This document shows, piece after piece, positions 35,355 to 46,300 of a stretch of 64,000 nucleotides of DNA. The position numbers and the translations under genes are program-made. Positions within the stretch are counted from its first letter, which is position 1. Every line of letters starts with the position of its first letter. Origin of the DNA: Chromatiales bacterium 21-64-14 (GTDB taxonomy: Bacteria; Pseudomonadota; Gammaproteobacteria; 21-64-14); NCBI GenBank assembly GCA_002255365.1, contig NCBI01000001.1, positions 1 through 64,000 of the forward strand, written 5' to 3'. The notes beneath the pieces were generated by a model that was given only the letters and a program-made list of their open reading frames with translations, did no database searches and had not been told where the DNA came from.

Positions 35355-35561
35355 TCAGCGCTGCACCTCGGCCCCGTAGCCCTCGCCCGTCACCGCCCGG
35401 ACCAGGGCCTGTGCATCGGCGGATCCCTTCACCACCGCCTGCTTCTTCTCGAGGCTCACATCGGCGGACTCCACACCGGGCACGCCCTTAAGCGCCTTGG
35501 TCACTGCCGATACACAATGTCCACAGGTCATTCCGCTTACCTTCAAAGTCGTCTCTGACAT
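35355..35561 (-). CDS. copZ: CopZ-like copper chaperone (HMA domain)
   Basis: A 68-residue protein that is one HMA domain with the metal site VSGMTCGHCVSAVTKAL (CGHC preceded by MT). It carries Cu(I) in the cytoplasm to the CopA ATPase. The ATG at 35561 lies 67 bases after the copA stop, on the same strand, preceded by GAGGAGAAC. A His in the CxxC is common in Cu(I)-specific chaperones. Not to be confused with the secreted HMA protein at 32627. Confidence 0.92.
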   Translation of the reverse strand: MSETTLKVSGMTCGHCVSAVTKALKGVPGVESADVSLEKKQAVVKGSADAQALVRAVTGEGYGAEVQR

Positions 35562-35628
35562 AGCCGTTCTCCTCTGATGATTGATTCCTTCATCGGGCTT
35601 CCTTCGGCAGCCCGCGCGGTCCCACCCC

Positions 35629-38136
35629 TCAGTGGGCATGCACCGCGGTGGTGGATACGGCCGGCGCGACGGTGTCACCGGCCCCCTCGATGCGTGCGGC
35701 GCGCAATCGGCGCAGGCGCAGGCTGTTGGTTACGACAAACACGCTGGACAACCCCATGGCCACGCCGGCGAACATCGGGTTCAGATGGATACCGAAGTTG
35801 GGATAGAGCACGCCGGCCGCGAGGGGAATCAGCAGGATGTTGTAGAAGAATGCCCAGAACAGGTTGCCGCGGATCGTGCTCATGGTACGCCGCGCCACGT
35901 TCAACGCGGTCAGCACGCCGCTCAGATCGTCACGCGTGAGGGTCACGTCGGCCGCCTCGATGGCAATGTCGGTACCGCTGCCCACCGCGATCCCCACCTG
36001 GGCTTGCGCCAGGGCCGGCGCATCGTTGATGCCGTCCCCCACGAAGGCCACCTTGCGGCCCTCGGCCTGGAGCTGTTCCACCGCCGCCGCCTTGCCATCG
36101 GGCAGCACCTCGGCCTGATAGTGGTCGATGCCGGCCTGGGCGGCGATGGCCGCGGCCGTACCCTGAGCATCCCCGGTGATCATGACCACGCGCAGGCCCT
36201 GGGCCTGTAGCGCGGCGATCACCGGCGCGGACTCCGCCTTGAGCGGATCGGCCACCGCGAGGATGCCGTGCACCGTGCCGTCCAGCGCCAGATAGATCGG
36301 GGTCTTGCCCTGCTCGGCCAGGGCGTCGGCGCGCGCGGACAGGGAAGATACGTCGATGCCTTCCCGGTCCATGAGCCGCGCGGCGCCGAGCAACACCGCG
36401 CGCCCCATCACCCGCGCACCCACCCCGTAACCGGGGATGGCTTTGAAATCCTCCGCCGCGGGCGGATCGATCTCCGCCTCCCGCGCGGCGGCGACGACCG
36501 CCATGGCGAGCGGGTGTTCGCTGTCCGCTTCCACCGCGGCCGCGAACGCGAGGGCCTGCTGGCGGTCTATGCCCACCGGCTCCAGGTCAGTGAGCCGCGG
36601 GTGGCCTTCGGTCAGCGTGCCGGTCTTGTCGAACACCACGGTGTCGACATGGCTCAGGGCCTCCAGCGCCTCGCCCTTGCGGAACAGCACGCCCAGTTCC
36701 GCGGCACGCCCGGTGCCCACCATAATGGCCGCGGGGGTCGCGAGCCCCATCGCGCAGGGGCACGCCACCACCAGTACCGCCACCGCACTGACCAGGGCCA
36801 GGGTGATCGCGGGCGGCGGACCGAACAGCAGCCACACCCCGAAGGTGAGCGCGGCGATCAACAGGACGATGGGCGTGAATACCTTCACTACCCGGTCCGC
36901 CAGCCCCTGGATCGGCAACTTCGATCCCTGCGCGCGTTCCACCAAACGGATGATCTGCGCGAGCACCGTCTGCCTGCCCACCTGAGTCGCCTCGACGCGC
37001 AGCACGCCGTGCTGGTTGACGGTACCGCCCACCACCGGATCACCGGCGCGCTTCGCCACCGGGGCCGGCTCGCCGGTGAGCATGGACTCATCGACGTAGC
37101 TCTCGCCTTCATGCACTTTGCCGTCCACCGGCAGGCGCTCGCCGGGGCGCACCACGATCACGTCGCCCGGTTGTACGCTACGGATCGGGATCTCCTCTTC
37201 ATGTCCGTCGCGTAGTACGCGCGCGGTCTTGGCCTGTAGCCCAACGAGCTTCTTGATCGCCTCGCTGGTACGCCCCTTGGCCAGTTCCTCCAGAAACTTG
37301 CCGAACAGGATGACGGTGATCACCACCGCCGCCGAGTCGAAATAGAGGTTGCGCGCCAGAACCGGGAACAGCCCGGGTGCCAACACCACCACCAAGCTGT
37401 AGAGCCACGCGGCACCGGTACCGGTCATCACCAGGGAATTCATGTCCGGCGATCCATGGCGATAGGCGATCCAGCCGGGGCGGAAAAAGCGCCGTCCGGG
37501 TCCGAACAAGACCACGCTGGCAAGCATGAGTTGGACCCAGTCCCAGAGCGGCGGCCACGGCGTCAGCGCCGCCAGCGCCCGCGCCATCTCCGGAGAGAAC
37601 GCGCTACCCATGGACAGGATCAGGATCGGCACGGTCAGCACCGCGGCGAGCACGATATCCCGGCGCAGGGCACGCAGCGACGCGCGGCGCGCCGCCTGCT
37701 CCCGGTCTTCGTTCGCCTCATCCATGGCGCGCGCCTCGTAACCGGCCGCCTCGATGGCACGGGCTACGTCGTCAGCGTTCAACGCCGCCGGCACGTAACG
37801 TACCGTGGCCCGCTCCGTAGCCAAGTTCACCGACGCCTCCAACACCCCGGGCAACTGGTTCAGGGCCCGTTCCACCCGCCCCACACAGGACGCGCAGGTC
37901 ATGCCCCCGACGCCCATCTCCAACTCCGCCGCCACCGGCGTGTAACCCACCTCGCGCACGGCCTCCAAAATCTGCGCCGGTGTCAGGCGTGCCTCGTCGT
38001 AGGCGACACTGGCACGTTCGGTGGCCAAGTTCACGGACGCCTCCTGCACCCCGGCCAGCTTGCCCAGGGCCCGTTCCACGCGCGCCGCGCACGAGGCGCA
38101 GGTCATGCCTTCGATTCCCAGTTCAATGTTCTGCAT
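35629..38136 (-). CDS. copA: Copper-exporting P1B-type ATPase CopA
   Basis: An 835-residue P-type ATPase that pumps Cu(I) out of the cytoplasm. Two N-terminal HMA domains ([17 protein letters not shown] near residue 8; [17 protein letters not shown] near residue 78) precede eight membrane helices. Key motifs are the CPC metal site [10 protein letters not shown], the phosphorylated Asp in [11 protein letters not shown], the HP locus [10 protein letters not shown] and [14 protein letters not shown] chose ATG 38136 because AGGAG lies eight bases upstream; the in-frame ATG at 38151 lies inside that site. It follows the MerR regulator by about 70 bases and precedes copZ. Confidence 0.95.
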   Translation of the reverse strand: MQNIELGIEGMTCASCAARVERALGKLAGVQEASVNLATERASVAYDEARLTPAQILEAVREVGYTPVAAELEMGVGGMTCASCVGRVERALNQLPGVLEASVNLATERATVRYVPAALNADDVARAIEAAGYEARAMDEANEDREQAARRASLRALRRDIVLAAVLTVPILILSMGSAFSPEMARALAALTPWPPLWDWVQLMLASVVLFGPGRRFFRPGWIAYRHGSPDMNSLVMTGTGAAWLYSLVVVLAPGLFPVLARNLYFDSAAVVITVILFGKFLEELAKGRTSEAIKKLVGLQAKTARVLRDGHEEEIPIRSVQPGDVIVVRPGERLPVDGKVHEGESYVDESMLTGEPAPVAKRAGDPVVGGTVNQHGVLRVEATQVGRQTVLAQIIRLVERAQGSKLPIQGLADRVVKVFTPIVLLIAALTFGVWLLFGPPPAITLALVSAVAVLVVACPCAMGLATPAAIMVGTGRAAELGVLFRKGEALEALSHVDTVVFDKTGTLTEGHPRLTDLEPVGIDRQQALAFAAAVEADSEHPLAMAVVAAAREAEIDPPAAEDFKAIPGYGVGARVMGRAVLLGAARLMDREGIDVSSLSARADALAEQGKTPIYLALDGTVHGILAVADPLKAESAPVIAALQAQGLRVVMITGDAQGTAAAIAAQAGIDHYQAEVLPDGKAAAVEQLQAEGRKVAFVGDGINDAPALAQAQVGIAVGSGTDIAIEAADVTLTRDDLSGVLTALNVARRTMSTIRGNLFWAFFYNILLIPLAAGVLYPNFGIHLNPMFAGVAMGLSSVFVVTNSLRLRRLRAARIEGAGDTVAPAVSTTAVHAH

Positions 38137-38205
38137 GGCGTGCTCCTTCAATCATCCGTAGCAAATGCCGGCGCAGGGCGCGAACCCTGCGTCCGGGGCG
38201 ACCCA

Positions 38206-38613
38206 TCAGCCATCATCCTGGTTAAGCGCGGCGAGGATCGGGCAGTCGGCGGTCGACCCCCGGCCGCTGCAATGGCCGGCCAGGGTCTCGAGACCGCGCC
38301 TCATGCGATCCAGGTCGCGGATGCGCGACTCGATGTCGGCGATCTTCTCCTTGGTCAGGCGCTTCACGTCGCGCGCGCTGGCCCCGGGGTTTTCGCTCAT
38401 CCCCAACAGGGCGGCAATCTCCTCCAGGGAGAAGCCCAACTCCTGAGCGCGCCGGATAAACCGCAGCCGACGCGCGGCAGCCGGCTGGTAAACGCGATAG
38501 CCGGCGGCGGTACGCTGCGGCGGCGCGAGCAGACCGAGCCGCTCGTAATAGCGCAGGGTTCCGGCACCCACGCCCGCCTGTTTCGCCAATGTCCCGATGG
38601 TCATGGTCTGCAT
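38206..38613 (-). CDS. cueR: MerR-family copper-responsive regulator (CueR-like)
   Basis: A 135-residue MerR-type activator: HTH TIGTLAKQAGVGAGTLRYYE, then LGLLAPPQRTAAGYRVY, and a metal loop HCSGRGSTADCPIL with Cys-x8-Cys, close to the CueR loop. The dimer-helix position that is Cys in divalent-metal sensors reads ASARDVK, consistent with Cu(I) sensing. The ATG at 38613 follows GGGAGG; an in-frame upstream start (38670) lies in the promoter. It heads the copA-copZ-glutaredoxin operon and two tandem MerR promoters precede it. Confidence 0.88.
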   Translation of the reverse strand: MQTMTIGTLAKQAGVGAGTLRYYERLGLLAPPQRTAAGYRVYQPAAARRLRFIRRAQELGFSLEEIAALLGMSENPGASARDVKRLTKEKIADIESRIRDLDRMRRGLETLAGHCSGRGSTADCPILAALNQDDG

Positions 38614-38638
38614 GGTCCGTCCCTCCCAGCCCGGTTGA

Positions 38639-38670
38639 AGCTTAATGCTTACAGTATGGTTTAAGGTCAA
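38639..38670 (-). promoter_or_regulatory. Proximal MerR-type promoter of the copA operon
   Basis: Minus-strand TTGACC (38665-38670), a 19-20 base spacer holding an imperfect palindrome with CTTAA and TTAAG ends, and TAAGCT (38639-38644). The start site would lie about 20 bases before the regulator's ATG. Confidence 0.65.
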
Positions 38671-38714
38671 GCCCCCGGGGGAACGCGCCGGGTCCCGCGG
38701 CTTCCATCGTGCAT

Positions 38715-38746
38715 AGTATAAACCTTATAGTAAGCTTTAATGTCAA
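38715..38746 (-). promoter_or_regulatory. Distal MerR-type promoter of the copA operon
   Basis: Minus-strand TTGACA (38741-38746) and TATACT (38715-38720), 20 bases apart, with the imperfect palindrome AAGCTTACTATAAGGTT in the spacer. It points the same way as the proximal promoter 75 bases downstream. The rest of the stretch up to 39015 shows no gene. Confidence 0.65.
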
Positions 38747-39015
38747 GGGTGGCGTATCCGGCGCCGATGGGCACGGCCCCGGCCCTTTATCCGGCGCCGG
38801 ACACACCACCACACTGGCCCCGGTATGGGATGCTCCGGTTAGGCAGCGCGGCATCCGCGCTGCTCCTCAAGAATCCATCCGTGTCCGCCGACCCCGGGCG
38901 AGGCCCGGCGCTCGCGCGGCCGGGCTGCCCGAACTCCCGCCGAACCGAATACAATGCGTTGGCACCGGATCGCCGATCCACCCCACTGCCAACGGTTCTT
39001 CAAGGGAGATCACAC

Positions 39016-39477
39016 ATGATGCGCCACTGGCTCCTCAGCATCTTCGCTCTCGTCCTGTTCATCCCTGCCGCCCATGCCGCAGACAACGGTCTGGTCACGA
39101 TCAAGAGCGCCCACAGCGTTCCCGTCACCATCAACCGTCTGGAGGCCATGCTCCGGAAAAAGGGAATGACCATCTTCGCGCGCGTGGATCACCAGCGCGG
39201 GGCCAAAAAGGTCAAACTCAGCCTGCGGCCGACCACACTGCTGATCTTCGGCAACCCGCGGCTGGGAACCCCGCTGATGCAGTGCAAGCAGACTGTGGGC
39301 ATCGACCTGCCCCAGAAGATACTCGCCTGGGAGGACGCCAAGGGCCAGGTCTGGCTCACCTACAATGACCCGCAGTACTTGGCCGAGCGTCACGGTTTGG
39401 GAACCTGCGGTGCGGCAGTGGTCCGGAAGATGAGCATGGCGCTGCACCACTTCGCCGAAGCGGCCGCTGGGCACTAG
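39016..39477 (+). CDS. Periplasmic DUF302 protein
   Basis: A 153-residue exported protein with the signal peptide RHWLLSIFALVLFIPAAHA and a DUF302 fold. Typical parts are VTINRLEAMLRKKGMTIFAR, the LLIFGNPRLGTPLMQCKQT segment, and VWLTYNDPQYLAERHG. Some DUF302 proteins bind metal or act in sulfur metabolism; the function of the exported form is not known. GGGAGAT precedes the ATG. It is flanked by the copper operon and the mer operon and shows no own regulatory site. Confidence 0.82.
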   Translation: MMRHWLLSIFALVLFIPAAHAADNGLVTIKSAHSVPVTINRLEAMLRKKGMTIFARVDHQRGAKKVKLSLRPTTLLIFGNPRLGTPLMQCKQTVGIDLPQKILAWEDAKGQVWLTYNDPQYLAERHGLGTCGAAVVRKMSMALHHFAEAAAGH

Positions 39478-39555
39478 CCAGTCGCGCAGCCCGGCTAGCG
39501 GAACGCGCGGTCCGCCACACCCATCACCCGGGGCCGCACGGACAGCAACCTCCTC

Positions 39556-39981
39556 ATGACAGGTACCGGGACCGTGGCACACGTCCTTCCTATGACCATC
39601 GGGCGGCTCGCCCGCGCCGCGGGCGTCCACGTGGAGACGGTGCGCTACTATCAGCGTATCGGGTTGGTACCGGCGCCGCCGCGTCCCACGGGCGGCATCC
39701 GCCACTACCCCCCGGAAACCGTGGACAGGATCCGTTTCATCCGCCGCGCCCAGCGGCTTGGCTTCACCCTGCAGGAGGTGGCTGAACTGCTCACGCTCGG
39801 GACGGGTCGCTGCCAGGACGTGCGCCGCCGCGCCGCGGCGCGCCGCGATCAGATCGACGCTCAAATCCAAGACCTGCGCGGGATGTGCGATGCCCTGGAT
39901 GCGCTGATCCGCGCCTGCCGGTCCGGGCGTCGTCGGCACTGCCCCATCGTGGAGGCCCTGACCGGACACCGGGACCGATAG
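39556..39981 (+). CDS. merR: Mercuric resistance regulator MerR
   Basis: A 141-residue activator with HTH PMTIGRLARAAGVHVETVRYY and QRIGLVPAPPRPTGGIRHY. The three Hg(II) cysteines read: GRCQDV on the dimer helix, then CRSGRRRHC at the C-terminal loop (Cys-x7-Cys, one shorter than in Tn501 MerR). It binds the mer promoter just downstream and untwists it on Hg binding. Unlike the classic transposon loci, merR lies upstream in the same direction rather than divergent, so the operator cannot repress merR itself in the usual way. Start 39556 is the longest; MTIGRL at 39592 is equally possible. Confidence 0.88.
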   Translation: MTGTGTVAHVLPMTIGRLARAAGVHVETVRYYQRIGLVPAPPRPTGGIRHYPPETVDRIRFIRRAQRLGFTLQEVAELLTLGTGRCQDVRRRAAARRDQIDAQIQDLRGMCDALDALIRACRSGRRRHCPIVEALTGHRDR

Positions 39982-40058
39982 CCATCCCCGGCGCCGCCGG
40001 CCGCTCCGATCCCCCAGCCCGCCCCCCATGGGGCACCCCCAGGTTTCATTCCCAGGGC

Positions 40059-40090
40059 TTGACTCCGTACTCTGGTACGGAATGTAAGCT
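40059..40090 (+). promoter_or_regulatory. mer promoter/operator
   Basis: TTGACT (40059-40064), the palindrome CCGTAC-TCTG-GTACGG (40065-40080) and GTAAGC/TAAGCT (40084-40090). Spacing between -35 and -10 is 19-20 bases. This is nearly identical in plan to the Tn501/Tn21 merT promoter (TTGACTCCGTAC-N4-GTACGG-AA-GTAAG). It faces merT at 40124 and drives merTPA and the fused merC. Confidence 0.92.
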
Positions 40091-40123
40091 GTCTTCATCG
40101 TAAATCCCGATGAGGGCACACCC

Positions 40124-40480
40124 ATGGCCAATGAGTCCACTGCAACCCGGTCCCTGGTGGCGGGTACCATTGCCGCCGTAGTCGGTTCCTTGTGCTGCGT
40201 CGGACCCCTGGTACTGCTGGGCCTCGGGGTCAGCGGAGCCTGGATCGGGCATCTCACGGTCCTGGAACCCTACCGACCGATCTTCATCGGAATCACCCTG
40301 CTGTTCCTGGGACTCGCATTTCGCAAACTCTATCGGGCACCGCAGGTCTGCACCCCCGGTACGCCCTGCGCGGACCCCCGCACGCGGCGCAATCAGCGCA
40401 TCGTGTTCTGGGTAGTCAGCGTGACGTTGCTGGGGATGTTGATCTCCCCCTGGGTCGCCCAGTGGTTCCTCACCCGATGA
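40124..40480 (+). CDS. merT: Mercuric ion transporter MerT
   Basis: A 118-residue inner-membrane protein with three helices. The vicinal Cys pair SLCCVGPLVLLGLGVSGAW in the first helix takes Hg(II) from MerP; a second Cys pair lies in the cytoplasmic loop VCTPGTPCADP. It hands the ion to MerA. It is the first gene after the mer promoter. The family is specific and the match includes the PYRPIFIGITLLFLGLAF stretch, so the assignment is firm. Confidence 0.95.
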   Translation: MANESTATRSLVAGTIAAVVGSLCCVGPLVLLGLGVSGAWIGHLTVLEPYRPIFIGITLLFLGLAFRKLYRAPQVCTPGTPCADPRTRRNQRIVFWVVSVTLLGMLISPWVAQWFLTR

Positions 40481-42499
<2,019 letters not shown>

Positions 42500-42622
42500 C
42501 GAACCGGTGGCCCGCGCGGCGCGTACCGGTGGCACCGGGATCGTCGCGTGCGGCCCGCGTCCCGGTCCGGCAGCGGGCCCAATGATCGTCACAGCATCCG
42601 ATGTGCATCGCGAGGGCGCCGC

Positions 42623-43333
42623 ATGAAAGACTTCTTCGGGCAATTCTCGGGACTGCTGGGCGCGGGTATCTCGGCGGCCTGCTGCCTGGGCATCCCCGCG
42701 GTCCTGACCGCGGTGGGCGCCGTGGGGCTCGGCTTCGTGGTCCACGATGCCTACCTGTTCCCGATCTTCGTGGGGTTCCTCAGTCTCAGCACCTGGCTGC
42801 TGTTCCGCGCGGCACGGGGCCGCGGACGACTCGCGCCGTTCTGGTTGGGTCTCGCCGGTGCGCTCGTGGGTAGCGCCGGCATGTGGTTCCTGGTCACCGG
42901 CCGCTATCCGCACAGCGCGCCGGTGTATCTCGGGCTGGGGCTGCTGGTCGCGGCCAGCCTCTGGGACCTGCTCAACGCCCGGTCCACCGCCGCCTGCGCA
43001 AGCGAGCCCGCCTGCGAGCCCCCGCGGGCACGAGCCCATAGCCCCGGGCGGCGCATGGCCACCGGCGCGGCCCTGAGCGTCGCGGCGGCGGCCGCGTTTT
43101 ATGGCCTCTACAAGTCCGTGGAGACCTTCGCGCCCCCGGCGCAAGCCGGGGACATCGCCTGTTACGGGATCAACAACTGCAAAGGGACCACCGCGTGCAG
43201 CACCGCCTTCAACGCGTGCCGCGGGCAGAACCAGTGCAAGGGGAAGGGCTACGAGAACGTCCCCAAAAAGGCGTGCTACGCCAGGGGCGGCGTCCCGCTC
43301 AAAGGCTCTCCCGCGGATCCGCAGGCCCACTGA
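42623..43333 (+). CDS. merC: MerC-type mercury transporter fused to a Cys-rich bufferin-like tail
   Basis: A 236-residue protein. Residues 1-130 follow MerC closely: [20 protein letters not shown] in the first helix (vicinal Cys), and [20 protein letters not shown] followed by Cys-containing [11 protein letters not shown], as in the MerC end. A further hydrophobic segment ([18 protein letters not shown], about 152-169) leads to a tail with six Cys in [17 protein letters not shown], then [18 protein letters not shown] and KKACYARGG. That tail matches the bufferin (BufA2-like) type of small Cys-rich metallophore proteins. No bufB or bufC gene is visible. It is the fourth gene after the mer promoter, 123 bases after merA. 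Confidence 0.8.
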   Translation: MKDFFGQFSGLLGAGISAACCLGIPAVLTAVGAVGLGFVVHDAYLFPIFVGFLSLSTWLLFRAARGRGRLAPFWLGLAGALVGSAGMWFLVTGRYPHSAPVYLGLGLLVAASLWDLLNARSTAACASEPACEPPRARAHSPGRRMATGAALSVAAAAAFYGLYKSVETFAPPAQAGDIACYGINNCKGTTACSTAFNACRGQNQCKGKGYENVPKKACYARGGVPLKGSPADPQAH

Positions 43334-43348
43334 GCCGGCGTCGCCGGC
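43334..43348. terminator. Hairpin between convergent merC fusion and merB
   Basis: GCCGGCG-T-CGCCGGC is a perfect inverted repeat starting at the stop codon region of the merC fusion. It has no T-run on either side; it may help end transcription from both directions. Confidence 0.4.
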
Positions 43349-43399
43349 AATTCCCCCGCCCGCCACATCGCCGGTACCAGGATCTGGTGCCGACGCCGG

Positions 43400-44110
43400 T
43401 CAGTCCGCGGGCCGGACACCACCCAGCAGGTCCGGGTAACGCACACCGTTTACCGCGCGGGCCAGACCGAACCCGTCCTCGAGCGTCATCAGATACGTCC
43501 CCTCGTGGTGCTCCATCCAGCCCTGCCCCGCCGCCGCCGAGGCGAAGAAGTGGACGTAGTGGCAGAAGCGGCTGATGGTGTGCAGGCGCAGATCCTCCGC
43601 GCCGGGCACCAGAAACGAGAGCACCGTGCGCGCCGGCGCCACCGCCTCCACCCGTTGCGGCCCCACGGTGAGCCGGATCGGCTGCCCCGTGGCGGGGCAG
43701 GAGGACTCCACCTGCGCCGTGGCCCCCAGCAGTTCCGGCAGAAACAACGCATCCCACGCGCACCAGGTGTAGAGGGTCGTCCCGCCGACCCGGAAACGAT
43801 GGGCGGTTTCACCGATCGCGAGACCCAGGAACCCGATCACTGCGCCCTGCGCGTCGCGCAATACGCCCGGCCAGTCCTCCAGACGCCTCCGCACCCCGGA
43901 GGCCTCCTGGCCCAGCGTATCCGCAAGCCGCTCAGCGGATACCGGGCGGCCCTGCGCCAGCAACCCGTAGAGCGCAAGCGACAGACGCTGTTCCTCCACG
44001 CTCAGCCGCGGGAATGCGTTGCGAAACCGGTCCACCAGCCCGCGCGGGTCTGGCGGCTCCCCGGAGCGGCCGCTTCCATTGCCCGCGGTGCACTCCCCCG
44101 CACCTGACAT
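43400..44110 (-). CDS. merB: Alkylmercury (organomercurial) lyase MerB
   Basis: A 236-residue enzyme that splits the carbon-mercury bond of organomercurials. The catalytic residues read in CAWDALFLPELLG (Cys96- and Asp99-equivalents) and RFCHYVHFFAS (Cys159-equivalent). The SCPATGQPIRLTV stretch and MTLEDGFGLAR end are also typical. The N-terminal part is a winged-helix-like domain with LADTLGQEASGVRRRLEDW. It is on the minus strand, convergent with the mer operon, so it needs its own promoter (none clear). ATG 44110 chosen; an in-frame ATG at 44212 would add 34 atypical residues. The product is then passed to MerA. Confidence 0.93.
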   Translation of the reverse strand: MSGAGECTAGNGSGRSGEPPDPRGLVDRFRNAFPRLSVEEQRLSLALYGLLAQGRPVSAERLADTLGQEASGVRRRLEDWPGVLRDAQGAVIGFLGLAIGETAHRFRVGGTTLYTWCAWDALFLPELLGATAQVESSCPATGQPIRLTVGPQRVEAVAPARTVLSFLVPGAEDLRLHTISRFCHYVHFFASAAAGQGWMEHHEGTYLMTLEDGFGLARAVNGVRYPDLLGGVRPAD

Positions 44111-44346
44111 CCACTCGTCCTCCTCGTCCGTGTTGGTCGAACCCTGCTCACCCCGGGGCGAGCACCGCCCCGGCAAGCCATTCTGGCAACCTGCCACCCG
44201 GGGTACAAGCATGCGTTGGCCCGCTACGCACCGTGCCCGGTGCCCGGCACCCGGGCGCAGCCGGGACGTCCCCGTACCGCAGCTTCCTTGCGGTGCCGCC
44301 GGCTTCGTCGCTACACTCCACTGGCCCCAACGCCAGGGAATACCGC

Positions 44347-46128
44347 ATGTTCCGCATCCGCAAGATCTACGACGACACCTCCCCCGCGAATCGCGACGCG
44401 ATTGAGCAGGTGCAGACGATCATGCGCCGCCAGTTTCCGCGCGCGCGGCCTGGTGACGTGGACAAGCTCCCCCTGCAACTTCACGACCCCATGCAATACC
44501 GTTACCGGTCGATCCTGTTCGTCGCGGAAAATGCCTCCGGAAAGGTCAAGGGCTTCGCGGTACTGTTGCACATGTCGGACGTGCACATCGCCTACCTGGA
44601 ACTAATTTCCGCGGCCCCGGGTAAGACCGGCGGCGGCATCGGTAGCGTGCTCTACGAGCGCGCACGCGAAGAGGCGCTTTCACTGGGCGCCCACGGCCTG
44701 TTCTTCGAATGCTCGGTGGATGAACCGGAACGGATATCGGATCCCGAAATCCTGAAACAGAACGTAATCCGGATGCGGTTTTACGAACGTTATGGTGTAC
44801 GGCCGATCATCCAGAACGAATACGCCAGCCCCGCGCATCCCGGAGACGAGGATCTGTATTTCCTGATGTACGACTCGCTCGGAAAGGAAACCCCTTTGCG
44901 CCTGACGACGGTCCGCGCCACGGTCCGCGCCATCCTGGAGCGCAAATACGGCGACCTGTTCGATTCCAAGCACATTGAGCTGGTCGCCGGATCCTTCAAG
45001 GACGACCCCGTGGTCCTGCGCGCGCCGCGCTACCGGGTGCGCAGCGCGGTGCAGCCGGTCCCGCGCGGGACCACCACCGGGATCGCACTGATCGTCAACG
45101 AGGCCCACAGCATCCACCACGTGCGCGACCGCGGCTACGTCGAAGCGCCGGTGCGCGTTTCCGCCATCCTCCAGGAGTTGGACAAGACGCGTCTGTTCAC
45201 GCGCATCAAACCGGTGCGCACACCGGAACGCCTCATCCGGCGCGTGCATGACGGACACTACGTCGATTACCTGCGCCGCGCCTGCGGCCAACTTCCGGAA
45301 GGGAAGTCCATCTACCCGATCATCTTTCCAATCCGCAACGTGCTGCGCCCGCCGAAGGACATCGAACTCCAGGTGGGCTACTACTGCATGGACACCTTCA
45401 CGCCCCTGAACCGCAATGCCTACCTGGCGGCGCGCGGGGCCGTGGACTGCGCGGTGACCGGCGCCACCGCATTGCTCGGAGATTACGAACTGGCCTACGC
45501 GCTGGTGCGCCCGCCAGGCCATCACGCCGAGCGGCGCGCCTTCGGTGGTTTCTGCTATTTCAATTCCGCCGCGGTGGCCGCCGACCACCTGAGCCAGTAC
45601 GGGCGGGTAGCGATCCTCGACGTGGATTTTCACCATGGCAACGGGACCCAGGATATCTTCTATGAGCGCGCCGACGTCCTGACCGTCTCCATCCACGGAC
45701 ATCCGCACTTCGCCTATCCTCATTTCGCGGGCTTCGAGGATGAACGCGGCAGCGGCGGCGGAGAGGGCTTCAACCTGAACATCCCCCTGCCGGAAACCAT
45801 CACCGCCGAGCGCTACGTGAGTGCGCTCGGAAAGGCGCTCCGGCATATTCGGGAATTCCGGCCGGACTTTCTGGTGTTGTGCCTCGGACTCGACACGGCC
45901 AAGGCCGACCCCACGGGCACCTGGGCCCTTCGCGCCGAGGACTTCCGCAACAACGGACGTCTGATCGGCGCGCTGGGACTTCCCACGCTGGTGGTACAGG
46001 AAGGCGGCTACCGGACCCGTACCCTCGGCGTGAATGCACGGCATTTCTTCGAGGGCCTGTGGACGGCACGATCGGAAGGCGCCACCACCCCGAAACCAGC
46101 CACGCGCAAGGCCCGCCCCGCGTCTTGA
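44347..46128 (+). CDS. GNAT acetyltransferase fused to a histone deacetylase-family amidohydrolase
   Basis: A 593-residue fusion. Residues 1-190 are a GNAT-like acyltransferase (KGFAVLLHMSDVHIAYLEL; GKTGGGIGSVLYERAREEA with the acetyl-CoA P-loop). From about residue 240 it is a histone deacetylase/acetylpolyamine amidohydrolase: VRVSAILQEL, ALVRPPGHHAERRAFGG, ILDVDFHHGNGTQDIFY, then GLDTAKADPTGTW and VQEGGYRTRTLG. The zinc ligands (Asp-x-His, Asp) and catalytic His pair are in place. The pair may acetylate and deacetylate a lysine or polyamine substrate. The ATG at 44347 was chosen; a longer frame from 44014 overlaps merB. Confidence 0.85.
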   Translation: MFRIRKIYDDTSPANRDAIEQVQTIMRRQFPRARPGDVDKLPLQLHDPMQYRYRSILFVAENASGKVKGFAVLLHMSDVHIAYLELISAAPGKTGGGIGSVLYERAREEALSLGAHGLFFECSVDEPERISDPEILKQNVIRMRFYERYGVRPIIQNEYASPAHPGDEDLYFLMYDSLGKETPLRLTTVRATVRAILERKYGDLFDSKHIELVAGSFKDDPVVLRAPRYRVRSAVQPVPRGTTTGIALIVNEAHSIHHVRDRGYVEAPVRVSAILQELDKTRLFTRIKPVRTPERLIRRVHDGHYVDYLRRACGQLPEGKSIYPIIFPIRNVLRPPKDIELQVGYYCMDTFTPLNRNAYLAARGAVDCAVTGATALLGDYELAYALVRPPGHHAERRAFGGFCYFNSAAVAADHLSQYGRVAILDVDFHHGNGTQDIFYERADVLTVSIHGHPHFAYPHFAGFEDERGSGGGEGFNLNIPLPETITAERYVSALGKALRHIREFRPDFLVLCLGLDTAKADPTGTWALRAEDFRNNGRLIGALGLPTLVVQEGGYRTRTLGVNARHFFEGLWTARSEGATTPKPATRKARPAS

Positions 46129-46300
46129 CTGGGCCCATTGAGGAAACGCCGATGGACCTCCCAGCGTGAAAAGCCACGCAGGCGCCGGTTACACAACGGG
46201 CATACCGGCGAACTCACTGCAAAGCCAGACCAGACCAATCCGACGACGCGAGCCCCCGTGCACCACTGGAGCGGTCAGCCACCCGCATGAATAACGCGGT

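Noticed and set aside
35581..37215. Long plus-strand frames across copA
   Set aside because: Antisense to copA with His/Arg-rich low-complexity translations and no family motif.
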